Assembly (NCBI GenBank): GCA_947625765.1
Contig: CANQPP010000001.1
Coordinates: 91,298-155,297, forward strand
Reading direction: 5' to 3'
DNA: 64,000 bases
From: an uncultured Clostridia bacterium
GTDB lineage: Bacteria > Bacillota > Clostridia > Christensenellales > UBA1750
Position numbers and translations under genes: made by a program. Below are positions 1-6,836 of the stretch, in pieces; the first letter of the stretch is position 1; the number at the start of each line of letters is the position of its first letter. The notes under the pieces were generated by a model that worked only from the letters and a program-made list of their open reading frames with translations, had not been told where the DNA came from and made no database searches.

Positions 1-261
1 GATGCCCGTGGCGCGGAACACATCGGTCTGATCTGTATAACCTTTTCTTTTGCGGGCGTTATAGATGCGATCCCAGTTGTAAATCGGGTGCTTTGTAATG
101 ACGTTTTTGTAGCCCGTCGTGCCCGCGATCGTAGTGAACTCTTCCCCGTTCGGAATCATGCGGTAGAATCTAAGTTTACCGTCCTCTTCCTTCACAAAGT
201 ATTTCTCTTCGTATGGAATCTGGTTCGGTCTCTTGGTCGGCATGCTCTTTCTTTCGCTCAA
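1..261 (-). CDS. Hypothetical protein, 3' end outside window
   Basis: The frame is open for 87 codons to the left edge, so the C-terminus is missing. The start is a TTG seven bases after AGAGGAGG; a later in-frame ATG (243-241) is too far from that site. The N-terminus reads MSERKSMPTKRPNQIPYEEK and is basic and polar. A stretch near residues 20-50 (KYFVKEEDGKLRFYRMIPNG) suggests a small beta-sheet domain. No family is recognised. It is the last visible gene of the leftward set and is separated from its upstream neighbours by the tRNA-like element at 526-573. Confidence 0.7.
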   Translation of the reverse strand, partial: MSERKSMPTKRPNQIPYEEKYFVKEEDGKLRFYRMIPNGEEFTTIAGTTGYKNVITKHPIYNWDRIYNARKRKGYTDQTDVFRATGI

Positions 262-525
262 CCAATCGCCTCCTCTGAAATAAAAGAACAGGTCGGAAAC
301 CTGTCGTTTTCGGTATGGGATTTAAAAAGGTAGGGGAGATGTTGTTCCTCCTAATCGGCTTCGCAATTTGAAAGGAGGAGGAAAATAGGAGGTTCACAGT
401 ACGCCATATCCGCTCATTCACACTTAGGACAAAAGGAGGATTTTTGAAGCCGATTAGTGACTATCGCAGCCGCCGATGTGTGAGAGGAACAACGATCTCC
501 GACGCAAATCATTGCGCTTACCTAC
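262..525. other. Gene-free stretch with long-range inverted repeat
   Basis: I see no convincing gene here. A perfect 12-base inverted repeat (CTAATCGGCTTC at 351-362, GAAGCCGATTAG at 446-457) encloses 83 bases. On the plus strand the enclosed segment carries three Shine-Dalgarno-like runs (AAAGGAGGAGG, ATAGGAGG, AAAGGAGGA) with no good reading frame after them. On the minus strand it would form a long leader hairpin for the gene at the left edge. Confidence 0.45.
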
Positions 526-573
526 TGGTGGGCCTTGAAGGAATCGAACCTTCGTTTACCAGACTAAAGACCC
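526..573 (-). ncRNA. Mini tRNA-like element (48 nt, no anticodon arm)
   Basis: Read on the minus strand, 5' GGGTCTT (573-567) pairs with AAGGCCC (536-530) as a 7-bp acceptor stem with one G-U pair. It is followed by unpaired TA and a short D-arm-like segment GTCTGGTAAAC. A perfect T arm follows (GAAGG, loop TTCGATT, CCTTC), then discriminator A and an encoded CCA. The anticodon arm is absent, so it cannot decode. A promoter lies 33 bases upstream of its 5' end. It could be a decayed tRNA, an attachment-site remnant or a tRNA mimic; the intact acceptor, T arm and CCA argue against random decay. Confidence 0.55.
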
Positions 574-605
574 ATGTATTTGCCGCCTTCCCTAGCGACA
601 GTGTT

Positions 606-635
606 ACTATAGCATGTCACTCCCTCTTGCAACAA
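606..635 (-). promoter_or_regulatory. Promoter upstream of mini tRNA-like element
   Basis: TTGTTG (635-630), 18-base spacer, TATAGT (611-606) on the minus strand. The AT element AAAATTTTTCAAAAA sits just upstream of the -35, as at several other promoters in this window. The predicted start is near 599, giving a 26-base 5' leader before the tRNA-like fold. Confidence 0.55.
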
Positions 636-693
636 CGCTTTTTGAAAAATTTTCTCATTTACTATTGTCAAAACTATTTATGGGCAAACAGAT

Positions 694-713
694 GCCCCGC
701 CTTGCGGCGGGGC
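694..713 (-). terminator. Strong hairpin after recombinase-fold gene
   Basis: GCCCCGCC / GGCGGGGC with a 4-base loop, 18 bases after the stop of the 731-1597 gene. The tail is not a clean T run on the minus strand, so it may be an inefficient terminator or an mRNA 3' end stabiliser. Confidence 0.55.
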
Positions 714-730
714 TTAATTTGCTTCGGCTG

Positions 731-1597
731 TTATCTGTTGAACGCCCGACTGTACTCACTAAGGTAGTAGGCGTTCCTTTGCAGGGACTGGTACGTCTGA
801 ATATCGAGCATTTCCCGAATATCATCGTAACGCGCCTCTCCCCTCTTCTCTGCGTTTGCGATCCAGTACAAATTGTAAGTCGCAGCGGAAGCGATGGATA
901 GCGGTGTGTACTGTTCCGTGCCTTTGTTCGAGCTGGCAATCACATAGGAGATTGCAGAGTTCATCCAGGCAGTAGAAGGCCGCCGGGCTAATGCACCCAC
1001 ATGCGTCGCGTTGCCCATCTTCTGCCATTCTATCGGGTTCCTTCTCAGGTAATACGGCGCGTCAATTTCTTCTGGCTTAAAGGACTTCAAGTATCCATCC
1101 ATCAATCCTTCAACAGGCTCCCGCAGCTCCACATCGCCGATCTTTACGTCGAAAGTATTACTTAGCCGCATCCCTGTATTCCAGATGAGGCAGAGTGCCG
1201 GGTAGACAACTCCGTAACCTACCGAGTAATCATACCGCTTCATGTACTCAACGAACTGCTCGTCGCTCCCGATGTACTTGGCGTGCATGGTATCCAGCAG
1301 AGAGATGTTGTTTTGCGATACCCGGAATGCCCTGGGTAATTTACTGGGAACATCCTTCTCATTGAGGAAGTCGATGTATTTATTGATGCCGCGCACGACG
1401 TTCTCGAATTGCCCCGAAGTATCAAAAACGCATTTGCCGAGGACTTCAATCAGTTCGCCCGCGTTCATATCTTGCAAGGGCTTCTTAGCCATTTTCTCGA
1501 TTTGCTCCACGATCTCCATCGTCTGGGTCACGGTGTGGTTCTCACGGGGACTTTTCATTTTTGCCTGGTTGAAAAATTCGAGTTGCATGGCATTCAT
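731..1597 (-). CDS. Tyrosine-recombinase-fold protein, catalytically degraded
   Basis: 288 residues. The segment around residues 136-160 (LCLIWNTGMRLSNTFDVKIG) is the box I region of tyrosine recombinases and keeps its arginine (R144). The usual HxxR motif is not found in the C-terminal part, where SIASAATYNLYWIA stands in its place. A tyrosine-rich tail (YQSLQRNAYYLSEYSR) occupies the nucleophile region. A recombinase fold used for DNA binding rather than strand exchange fits best; the SPbeta master repressor MrpR (YopR) is the known precedent. Its transcription from a consensus promoter through a structured leader with a five-codon minigene fits a regulator. An integrase/excisionase role cannot be excluded. 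Confidence 0.6.
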   Translation of the reverse strand: MNAMQLEFFNQAKMKSPRENHTVTQTMEIVEQIEKMAKKPLQDMNAGELIEVLGKCVFDTSGQFENVVRGINKYIDFLNEKDVPSKLPRAFRVSQNNISLLDTMHAKYIGSDEQFVEYMKRYDYSVGYGVVYPALCLIWNTGMRLSNTFDVKIGDVELREPVEGLMDGYLKSFKPEEIDAPYYLRRNPIEWQKMGNATHVGALARRPSTAWMNSAISYVIASSNKGTEQYTPLSIASAATYNLYWIANAEKRGEARYDDIREMLDIQTYQSLQRNAYYLSEYSRAFNR

Positions 1598-1612
1598 ACA
1601 TGTGTTCCTCCA

Positions 1613-1630
1613 TTAGAATAGTTGGGGCAT
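1613..1630 (-). CDS. Leader minigene (5 codons)
   Basis: ATG CCC CAA CTA TTC TAA encodes MPQLF. It sits six bases after a perfect AAGGAGG (1643-1637). That ribosome site lies in the loop, and the start codon in the 3' arm, of a hairpin formed by CATGCCCC (1656-1649) and GGGGCATG (1631-1624). The stop codon is followed at once by TGGAGG, the ribosome site of the 731-1597 gene. The arrangement suggests translational coupling or attenuation. It could also be only a by-product of the hairpin. Confidence 0.4.
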   Translation of the reverse strand: MPQLF

Positions 1631-1664
1631 GATGGGCCTCCTTCCTACCATGCCCCACGACCTT

Positions 1665-1693
1665 AGTATATTACCATAAATTACCCATGTCAA
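1665..1693 (-). promoter_or_regulatory. Consensus promoter for recombinase-fold gene
   Basis: TTGACA (1693-1688), 17-base spacer, TATACT (1670-1665) on the minus strand. Directly upstream is the recurring element GAGAAAATTTTCC preceded by TTGCAATAG. Confidence 0.8.
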
Positions 1694-1719
1694 TACCTTC
1701 TGGAAAATTTTCTCACTTT

Positions 1720-2217
1720 CTATTGCAAAATCTTTTCAAGGTCATTAGAAATAATGGTGTCCTCGAACGGGTAAAAGCGCGGGTCGCCTTCGTTGCCAAA
1801 ATCATCTATGGCTACTACATCCAGTTCTCCGTTAGAAAAAGAAAGATACGCCGTGCCATGAGAAAGAGTTTGCCACGGATCGAACCAACAATTCACCTTA
1901 CTGTCGTCAATAATAAAGCGGCCATTGACCAACATATCACGCAGCCCATCATTGCAGACGTAATCTTCCGGCGACTCCGCAGGATCATCCATCTCGGCCA
2001 GCAGATTATCCATCATAGTTTTCTCCGTAGCTAAGAATAACTTCCCCTCTTTAGAAAACACCAAATAGAGGGGAGGCTTTGTGAAAGCACAGCAGTATTC
2101 TTCCACGCTGTCCGGCCCGATACCGAAGGGAACATACTCAGACACCTTAAAAAACACATTCCCGTTCACGTTCCTCAACCACTCCAGAAAACCATCCCGA
2201 CGCAGACTAAACTTCAT
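1720..2217 (-). CDS. Hypothetical protein, 165 aa
   Basis: The start is the ATG after AAGGAGGACAATGAG. A longer frame exists upstream, but it runs through the promoter at 2296-2324 and is not used. The protein begins MKFSLRRDGFLEWLRNVNGN and is acidic towards the C-terminus (DVVAIDDFGNEGDPRFYPFE). The residue pattern suggests a soluble alpha/beta protein. No family is recognised. It is a single-gene unit with its own consensus promoter. Confidence 0.75.
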   Translation of the reverse strand: MKFSLRRDGFLEWLRNVNGNVFFKVSEYVPFGIGPDSVEEYCCAFTKPPLYLVFSKEGKLFLATEKTMMDNLLAEMDDPAESPEDYVCNDGLRDMLVNGRFIIDDSKVNCWFDPWQTLSHGTAYLSFSNGELDVVAIDDFGNEGDPRFYPFEDTIISNDLEKILQ

Positions 2218-2295
2218 CTCATTGTCCTCCTTAATCTTAATATCTAAGCTGCATCTTCCCTGAAAAGGGAGGTGGCGGGTTTTACCACCGCCACC

Positions 2296-2324
2296 ATAAT
2301 ACAGCCTATGGCCTTTCATGTCAA
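2296..2324 (-). promoter_or_regulatory. Consensus promoter
   Basis: TTGACA (2324-2319), 17-base spacer, TATTAT (2301-2296). It drives the 1720-2217 gene with a leader of about 70 bases. Confidence 0.8.
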
Positions 2325-2400
2325 CAGTTTGTTTGCAGACTTTGGAACTTCTCTAAATCTAACAAACTTTATCCGTCACATTTAGTTGCTTTTGTTGAAG

Positions 2401-2706
2401 TCACATCGTCTCAAGTTTATCAATGTCGTCCTGAATCGCCTGGAGATGCTCCTGGATGTCCCGCAGGTATTCAGACGAGACCATGAGATTGATCCATCTA
2501 TCCGACCCGCTAAAGTACATGTCCACGTTACCGAACTTCTCCTCCTCCACGTCGGCCATCTTGTTGTACTTCGGCAGGAACTCTTTGATTTGCTCCTTCA
2601 TGCCTTCGTACTTTTGTGCGAACTCCACCATCTGGTCGATGATCGCCTTCATTCTGTCGAACTTTGCGGAGTCAAGGTGGATAATCATTCTGTCGGCCTG
2701 TGTCAT
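2401..2706 (-). CDS. Small coiled-coil protein, 101 aa
   Basis: The predicted protein is almost entirely helical, with heptad-like spacing (MIDQMVEF, IKEFLPKYNKM) and a C-terminal helix (YLRDIQEHLQAIQDDIDKL). The mid-protein segment YFSGSDRWINLMV may be a short beta hairpin. AAGGAGG precedes the ATG. In the leader a hairpin AAGCGCA/TGCGCTT lies at 2742-2761, and a possible promoter (ATGGCA-16-TATAGA) lies near 2775-2805. No family is recognised. Confidence 0.7.
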   Translation of the reverse strand: MTQADRMIIHLDSAKFDRMKAIIDQMVEFAQKYEGMKEQIKEFLPKYNKMADVEEEKFGNVDMYFSGSDRWINLMVSSEYLRDIQEHLQAIQDDIDKLETM

Positions 2707-2860
2707 TGTTTTGTTCCTCCTTATAAATTTATTGCAGTTTTAAGCGCATTTGTTTGCGCTTCTTACTATATTTGTTCTATATACGCTGGACATATCCTGC
2801 CATATTTTGAAATTAGAAAACAAAGGTAACAACAACCGCCCCGGTTGTGGAGCGGTCATG

Positions 2861-3043
2861 CTAGGCAATCAGATTGTACTTGTTAATCATCCGCTGAGCC
2901 GTTAGGATGTTTACTTCGTGGCACGGCACAGAAACCACATCATTCCCGCGCTTCCATATAATGTGGCCTCCTTTCATTCTCACCTTCTCAAACCCGTTCT
3001 GCTTGAGCAGCTTTTGAAAAGTCCTTGGGGTGTAAGTTGTCAT
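2861..3043 (-). CDS. hicA: HicA/YcfA-like protein (mRNA interferase family)
   Basis: 60 residues. The pattern TFQKLLKQNGFEKVRMKGGH followed by IIWKRGNDVVSVPCHE matches the HicA fold: one short double-stranded-RNA-binding domain with the G-x-H histidine (here KGGH). HicA toxins cleave mRNA and are normally held by a HicB antitoxin. No HicB-like frame is adjacent; the upstream gene overlaps the start by 56 bases and looks unrelated. It may be an orphan or have a non-standard partner. Confidence 0.7.
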   Translation of the reverse strand: MTTYTPRTFQKLLKQNGFEKVRMKGGHIIWKRGNDVVSVPCHEVNILTAQRMINKYNLIA

Positions 3044-3344
3044 TCCTTCGCATCTCTCCTTTCATTTGTAGTAGCTCCTTATTTTGTGCGGCATCCAACC
3101 AGAATCTTGCCATCTCATATTTGCTCTGGTCAATATAGATGGTAGAGAGTGCAGTTGCAGCCACATACCAACAGTAGTCTCGCCCGCCCTTGTGGAAGTC
3201 TCGTTTCCAGAGATCGGCTGACGTTTCGTTGCCGTCGTGCTCAAGGTAAACTCGAATCAAACTCGGATAACATCTAACGGTTATGACGTTGAGTTCAATC
3301 GGAAGTTCCTTGAGCACTTCGGCAAATACTTCCAGCATCATCAT
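2988..3344 (-). CDS. Hypothetical protein, 118 aa
   Basis: The first of three consecutive ATG codons overlaps the stop of the upstream gene (ATGA), which implies coupled translation. A GTG at 3362 in the same frame is the alternative start. The sequence MMMLEVFAEVLKELPIELNV then YPSLIRVYLEHDGNETSADL suggests an alpha/beta domain followed by a tetratricopeptide-like helix pair (TALSTIYIDQSKYEMARFWL). The last 18 codons overlap the HicA-like gene. Function unknown; the overlap hints at joint expression with HicA. Confidence 0.6.
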   Translation of the reverse strand: MMMLEVFAEVLKELPIELNVITVRCYPSLIRVYLEHDGNETSADLWKRDFHKGGRDYCWYVAATALSTIYIDQSKYEMARFWLDAAQNKELLQMKGEMRRNDNLHPKDFSKAAQAERV

Positions 3345-4129
3345 TTCTCGGCGTCTTCCCACGGAGAGTAATAGCCCGCCGTTCCAAACTTAATGATGCC
3401 TTCCTGATCTCCTTCGGGCGCAGGCCCATTGTTCCACTCACGGACGGACGCCAAATGATTGTTTTCGTCAGTGATTAAGACGGATAGCCGTGTATAGGGA
3501 ACGTCCTTGTCGGCAAATTGCTTTGCTTCTTCTAACCCATCAACTATTGTTCTCTTTTTTGTTCCGTAATCGATAGTGAACTCATGTAATTTACCTTGAC
3601 TCTTCAACTCCTCGATCCTTTTTGCATTTGCTCTCCACTTCTTATAGTTCCTCCCATAATCATCCGCGAATCTGCAAAACAACTTGTCATACTTATAGTG
3701 CGGATCAAAGGAGCTTATTAGTTGATGAATTGTCAGCTCAGTGGTGCGCATTTCTTGAGCCATTTCTGCTGCCGCCATTTCCATCATATATTTATAGCTG
3801 ATGGACTGGTCTTGTTGAACGAATGCCACCATGTATTTGTCAAAATATCTTGAATCATATTTCCCTTTTTCCATCTCGTGACCAATGCGGGTTCTAATCT
3901 CTTGCTCTCTCTCTTCATCAATAGGCCACGTTTTCTTTATAAACTCCGAAGCTCTATTCTTTATCGCCTGTTCAATTTGCTCCTCGTCTGTGAGAGTAAG
4001 CCTCGGCAGAGGCGGGGCCTTCACGGAGTTCTCTGCTCTCATCTCCATTTTAGCATTTTGTTTTGCGTCCGAAAACCCGGATGCGATAAACGCTCCAAGA
4101 GCACCCAAGAAGCTCCATCCACCAGCCAT
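3341..4129 (-). CDS. Hypothetical protein with hydrophobic N-terminus, 262 aa
   Basis: The N-terminal GGWSFLGALGAFIASGFSD could be a weak membrane anchor or signal. A charged helical region follows (residues 45-130: EEQIEQAIKNRASEFIKKTW, DEEREQEIRTRIGHEMEKGK). The C-terminal domain after residue 180 looks like beta strands. It lies directly downstream of a two-helix membrane protein (4130-4627) with no gap, so the two may act together at the membrane. No family is recognised. Confidence 0.7.
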   Translation of the reverse strand: MAGGWSFLGALGAFIASGFSDAKQNAKMEMRAENSVKAPPLPRLTLTDEEQIEQAIKNRASEFIKKTWPIDEEREQEIRTRIGHEMEKGKYDSRYFDKYMVAFVQQDQSISYKYMMEMAAAEMAQEMRTTELTIHQLISSFDPHYKYDKLFCRFADDYGRNYKKWRANAKRIEELKSQGKLHEFTIDYGTKKRTIVDGLEEAKQFADKDVPYTRLSVLITDENNHLASVREWNNGPAPEGDQEGIIKFGTAGYYSPWEDAEK

Positions 4130-4627
4130 TTACTTTCCCCTCCTTTTCGGCATTTGCCCTATTTCCTTCCACTCATCATCCGTCATGTAAAAGTATCCAT
4201 CCTCATCCACATTGTCTGGAATATCTGCCGGATCGGGTTTGTCGATTGCCCATTCCAGCATCTTTTTGCGATATTCCTCGACCGCCTTTTCCACTCCCTT
4301 TTGAATCATCTGCTCCTTCAACGCTTCCTTTTCTTTATAACGGTCAGCTAGAATCTGTTGCTCAATATCAGCTGCTCTCTGCTTTCCCGTCTTAAACTCT
4401 GGGATCGTTCCATTCTGAGATAACCGCCCATATATCCCATAAACCAACAATCCAATACAAACAAGAAGCCCCAGGAGATACAGTGCATTCTCTCCGAACA
4501 CGCCCTTTACAACGGTGATTATCCCGGCCAAGATTACAAGAGCCACAATGGCGATGATTATCGCAAATCCCGGCGTGAACAAGAACTCCGCAAGCACTTT
4601 CGAGAACTTCGGCTTCTGATCCATCAT
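4130..4627 (-). CDS. Membrane protein with two transmembrane helices, 165 aa
   Basis: Two hydrophobic segments are clear: about residues 20-42 (FAIIIAIVALVILAGIITVV) and 48-66 (ALYLLGLLVCIGLLVYGIYG). A long charged cytoplasmic-type coiled coil follows (residues 85-130). The C-terminus is acidic, then basic (MPKRRGK). GAGGTGG precedes the start. A holin seems unlikely because of the long coiled-coil tail and the early-gene location. Superinfection exclusion or membrane anchoring are possible but not shown. Confidence 0.75.
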   Translation of the reverse strand: MMDQKPKFSKVLAEFLFTPGFAIIIAIVALVILAGIITVVKGVFGENALYLLGLLVCIGLLVYGIYGRLSQNGTIPEFKTGKQRAADIEQQILADRYKEKEALKEQMIQKGVEKAVEEYRKKMLEWAIDKPDPADIPDNVDEDGYFYMTDDEWKEIGQMPKRRGK

Positions 4628-4670
4628 TATCCACCTCTTTCCCTTATTTTACCATTCCTATCCATCCCCG

Positions 4671-5066
4671 TCAAATGATTTCCACTTTGCATTTGTTCCG
4701 AACATCTTCGTTCAATACATAACCCAGCACTTTCTCCACATATTCATTTATATCATTCTCTCCTTTCGGAACAACAAACATCATCTCACACTCTCCAATA
4801 TCGCCGCCAAAACTCACAGTAACTCGCAACGGATCATCAACCAGCCGTAAATCAGCAGTAGAACAAAACCACTTGTGATCCGATGCTGTAGTTCCGTTCG
4901 GCCACTGCACCAAAATATCATCATCTTCTTCTAACCAATCAATCACCTTCCCTACCGTTCCGACGGGAGGATACCACTCCTCAGCACTTTCCCTAAGTTT
5001 TCTCGCATTATTCCCGTAGAACATTACCTGATCTCCAACCCTAAACTTTCTTGCATTCTTCTTCAT
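4671..5066 (-). CDS. SH3-like (MIB/HERC2-type) domain protein, 131 aa
   Basis: Residues 8-55 have the layout of a small SH3-like barrel: FRVGDQVMFYG, then VGTVGKVIDWLEEDDDILVQ, then WPNGT. This resembles mind-bomb/HERC2-type repeats. The C-terminal half is a second alpha/beta piece. Such domains bind peptides or proteins. Nothing points to a specific role. Confidence 0.65.
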   Translation of the reverse strand: MKKNARKFRVGDQVMFYGNNARKLRESAEEWYPPVGTVGKVIDWLEEDDDILVQWPNGTTASDHKWFCSTADLRLVDDPLRVTVSFGGDIGECEMMFVVPKGENDINEYVEKVLGYVLNEDVRNKCKVEII

Positions 5067-5080
5067 TTGCTTGCCTCCCT

Positions 5081-5659
5081 CTACATCTTTATCGGAAGAA
5101 CCAGCGCAATTCCAGATGGCTTATCATCAGCAGAACCCATTGCAACCCTTATGCCGCCATACGGCGGAACAATTTGTACCAGCACTTCCTTATAATCCTT
5201 ATTCTTCCTGAATGCTTTGAACGTCTCGTACAGGTAATTAATATTGAACTTCATCCATTTACTCTGGCCTCTGTTGTCTAAATGGACATCAATAAGATCG
5301 ACTATTTTCTGATCCCAGTCCTCTTCTCTCGTAATGTTCTCGACCTTCATAGTGTCGCCGCTATCCGCAGCATAAACCGTGCATCCATCCTCACTTGTAA
5401 TTGTAATATGGTCGTCGTACTTGAATCCGGGACGAACAGGCTGAATCAATGCAGTCCCATCTTCCGAACCTTCCAATGCCTTGAAATACAGCCTAGAGCA
5501 TTTTGCTACATCCATTATTCTTACGCAGACTTCATCGCCCGTAACTTCAATGCGAATCATCATGAATCGTTGCATTGACGTTTTCTTCCCATTGTCTGCG
5601 AACGCCTTTGCATATTCCATCATCAAGTTGACATCCCAACCACGCAATACTGCTTTCAT
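5081..5659 (-). CDS. Possible sliding-clamp-like (DnaN-like) protein, 192 aa
   Basis: The C-terminal 45 residues (KFNINYLYETFKAFR then VLVQIVPPYGGIRVAMG then SGIALVLPIKM) follow the end of bacterial beta clamps: a helix FNxxYLxxxLKA, a strand pair and a terminal xLPxxM. The N-terminal part (MKAVLRGWDVNLMMEYAKAF) is consistent with a clamp domain helix. At 192 residues it is about half the bacterial three-domain clamp, so it would be a two-domain or single-repeat version. The match is by pattern only. If true, it would serve phage replication or decoy the host clamp loader. Confidence 0.4.
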   Translation of the reverse strand: MKAVLRGWDVNLMMEYAKAFADNGKKTSMQRFMMIRIEVTGDEVCVRIMDVAKCSRLYFKALEGSEDGTALIQPVRPGFKYDDHITITSEDGCTVYAADSGDTMKVENITREEDWDQKIVDLIDVHLDNRGQSKWMKFNINYLYETFKAFRKNKDYKEVLVQIVPPYGGIRVAMGSADDKPSGIALVLPIKM

Positions 5660-5673
5660 TTTTGTTCTCCTCC

Positions 5674-5841
5674 TTAATCCATCGCCCTACGAACAGCTTC
5701 CGAATAATCCTCATACACCCATGCCCGCTTGGCAGCCTCCGCCGGAGTCAAAAGTATTTTGCATACATATCCCTTCGACTGACCGTACTGGTCGCGGGGC
5801 AGATAGTAGTAAGTCCGCTTTTCTTCCATAATATCGTTCAT
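5674..5841 (-). CDS. Small hypothetical protein, 55 aa
   Basis: The start follows AAGGAGGAAAATC. The sequence MNDIMEEKRTYYYLPRDQYG then KGYVCKILLTPAEAAKRAW reads as a compact alpha/beta protein. Its stop codon overlaps the ribosome site of the 5081-5659 gene, consistent with one operon. No family is recognised. Confidence 0.7.
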   Translation of the reverse strand: MNDIMEEKRTYYYLPRDQYGQSKGYVCKILLTPAEAAKRAWVYEDYSEAVRRAMD

Positions 5842-5852
5842 GATTTTCCTCC

Positions 5853-6146
5853 TTAAATCAACGGATTATCTTCATTCTTGTACTTCACGAGCGTCTTTGT
5901 CCTAGACCAATTTGTTACGATCTCAATGTCCCATCCCCTTACTGCTCTGTTGTTGTACTTGTACCGGCCCATTATATAATCATCACCATGATCCAGAGCG
6001 TACTCATTCATGAGCGCTTCGCTGTTATCAACATCGCCCCAATCTTCTCTCTGGTATCGGCGCAAACAGTTATCAACAAACACCGCGAACGAGGAACTCT
6101 TTTGCATCCCCTCTGTTATCCGTTTCGTTTTGTAGAGCTTACCCAA
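5853..6146 (-). CDS. Hypothetical protein, 97 aa
   Basis: The sequence has a conserved-looking core FAVFVDNCLRRYQREDWGDV with an acidic loop (YALDHGDDYIMGRYKYNN) and a beta-rich C-terminus (WDIEIVTNWSRTKTLVKYK). This layout is typical of small plasmid and phage accessory proteins of Clostridia, but I cannot name a family. Confidence 0.7.
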   Translation of the reverse strand: MGKLYKTKRITEGMQKSSSFAVFVDNCLRRYQREDWGDVDNSEALMNEYALDHGDDYIMGRYKYNNRAVRGWDIEIVTNWSRTKTLVKYKNEDNPLI

Positions 6147-6174
6147 CTTAAACGTACTTGTCCACCTCCTCTAT

Positions 6175-6381
6175 TTAACCCGGCAGCTTGTCCCCACATC
6201 TTAATGCAACCACATCAACCAGCTTCCCGTCGTTCACCATGTCGTTCAATTCCTTCCAACGGTGCATCACGACATCGTTGTACTCTGTGGATTCCAGCGG
6301 GACGATCTCAACACGAACATCCTCTCTGTCGGACAGGATGTAAGAGATGTGCCCGTCAATTTGCATGATGTACACCTTCAT
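6175..6381 (-). CDS. Small hypothetical protein, 68 aa
   Basis: The ATG overlaps the stop of the upstream gene (ATGA), so it is translationally coupled. The sequence begins MKVYIMQIDGHISYILSDRE and looks like a small beta-alpha fold. No family is recognised. Confidence 0.65.
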   Translation of the reverse strand: MKVYIMQIDGHISYILSDREDVRVEIVPLESTEYNDVVMHRWKELNDMVNDGKLVDVVALRCGDKLPG

Positions 6382-6590
6382 GGAATCTCCTCCTCAATTA
6401 CGGGATAACGGTTTGCACTGATGATCTTTTCTGGATGCGCTATCATCTGGCAGATTGTTTTTGCGTCGGCGATTTGCCCGCTCGTTGTAACCACTTCTCC
6501 GTTCGTAGTTATGTGATAGATTTTCGATAGCGCTTTGAAGTAGAACTTAACTCCTTCCCGCACTCCAAGCGTCTTTTCCATGTTGCTCAC
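6378..6590 (-). CDS. Small hypothetical protein, 70 aa
   Basis: The GTG start overlaps the upstream stop (GTGA) and lies 10 bases after GGAGG. A longer in-frame ATG at 6608 lacks a separate ribosome site. The sequence VSNMEKTLGVREGVKFYFKA suggests a mixed fold. No family is recognised. Confidence 0.6.
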   Translation of the reverse strand: MSNMEKTLGVREGVKFYFKALSKIYHITTNGEVVTTSGQIADAKTICQMIAHPEKIISANRYPVIEEEIP

Positions 6591-6790
6591 AGAATGGTCT
6601 CCTCCCATTTTATTGCGGGGCGCTTCTCTCTTGCTCTATACTCCCACATGTCCTTGCGATTGGACAACATGGGGCACAGATAATAATGTCTCCGCCACTT
6701 CCTTAACTCTTTAAGAGCATCTGCCTCTGTCGGGCAGAACATCACATACGGATTCGATCCATCCTCAAATTGAATGTGCAAAACAATCAA
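6587..6790 (-). CDS. Small hypothetical protein, 67 aa
   Basis: The sequence starts MIVLHIQFEDGSNPYVMFCP, followed by a basic helix ALKELRKWRRHYYL. It overlaps the next gene by four bases. No family is recognised. Confidence 0.65.
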   Translation of the reverse strand: MIVLHIQFEDGSNPYVMFCPTEADALKELRKWRRHYYLCPMLSNRKDMWEYRAREKRPAIKWEETIL

Positions 6791-6836
6791 ATTGTTTCAT
6801 CCTCCTCGTTTCTAATCTGTTCTCTTTTCTTCAAGA

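Noticed and set aside
444..767. Plus-strand frame beginning after AAAGGAGGA
   Set aside because: It contains LEGIEPSFTR, the usual artefact of translating a tRNA T arm on the opposite strand, here the mini-tRNA-like element.
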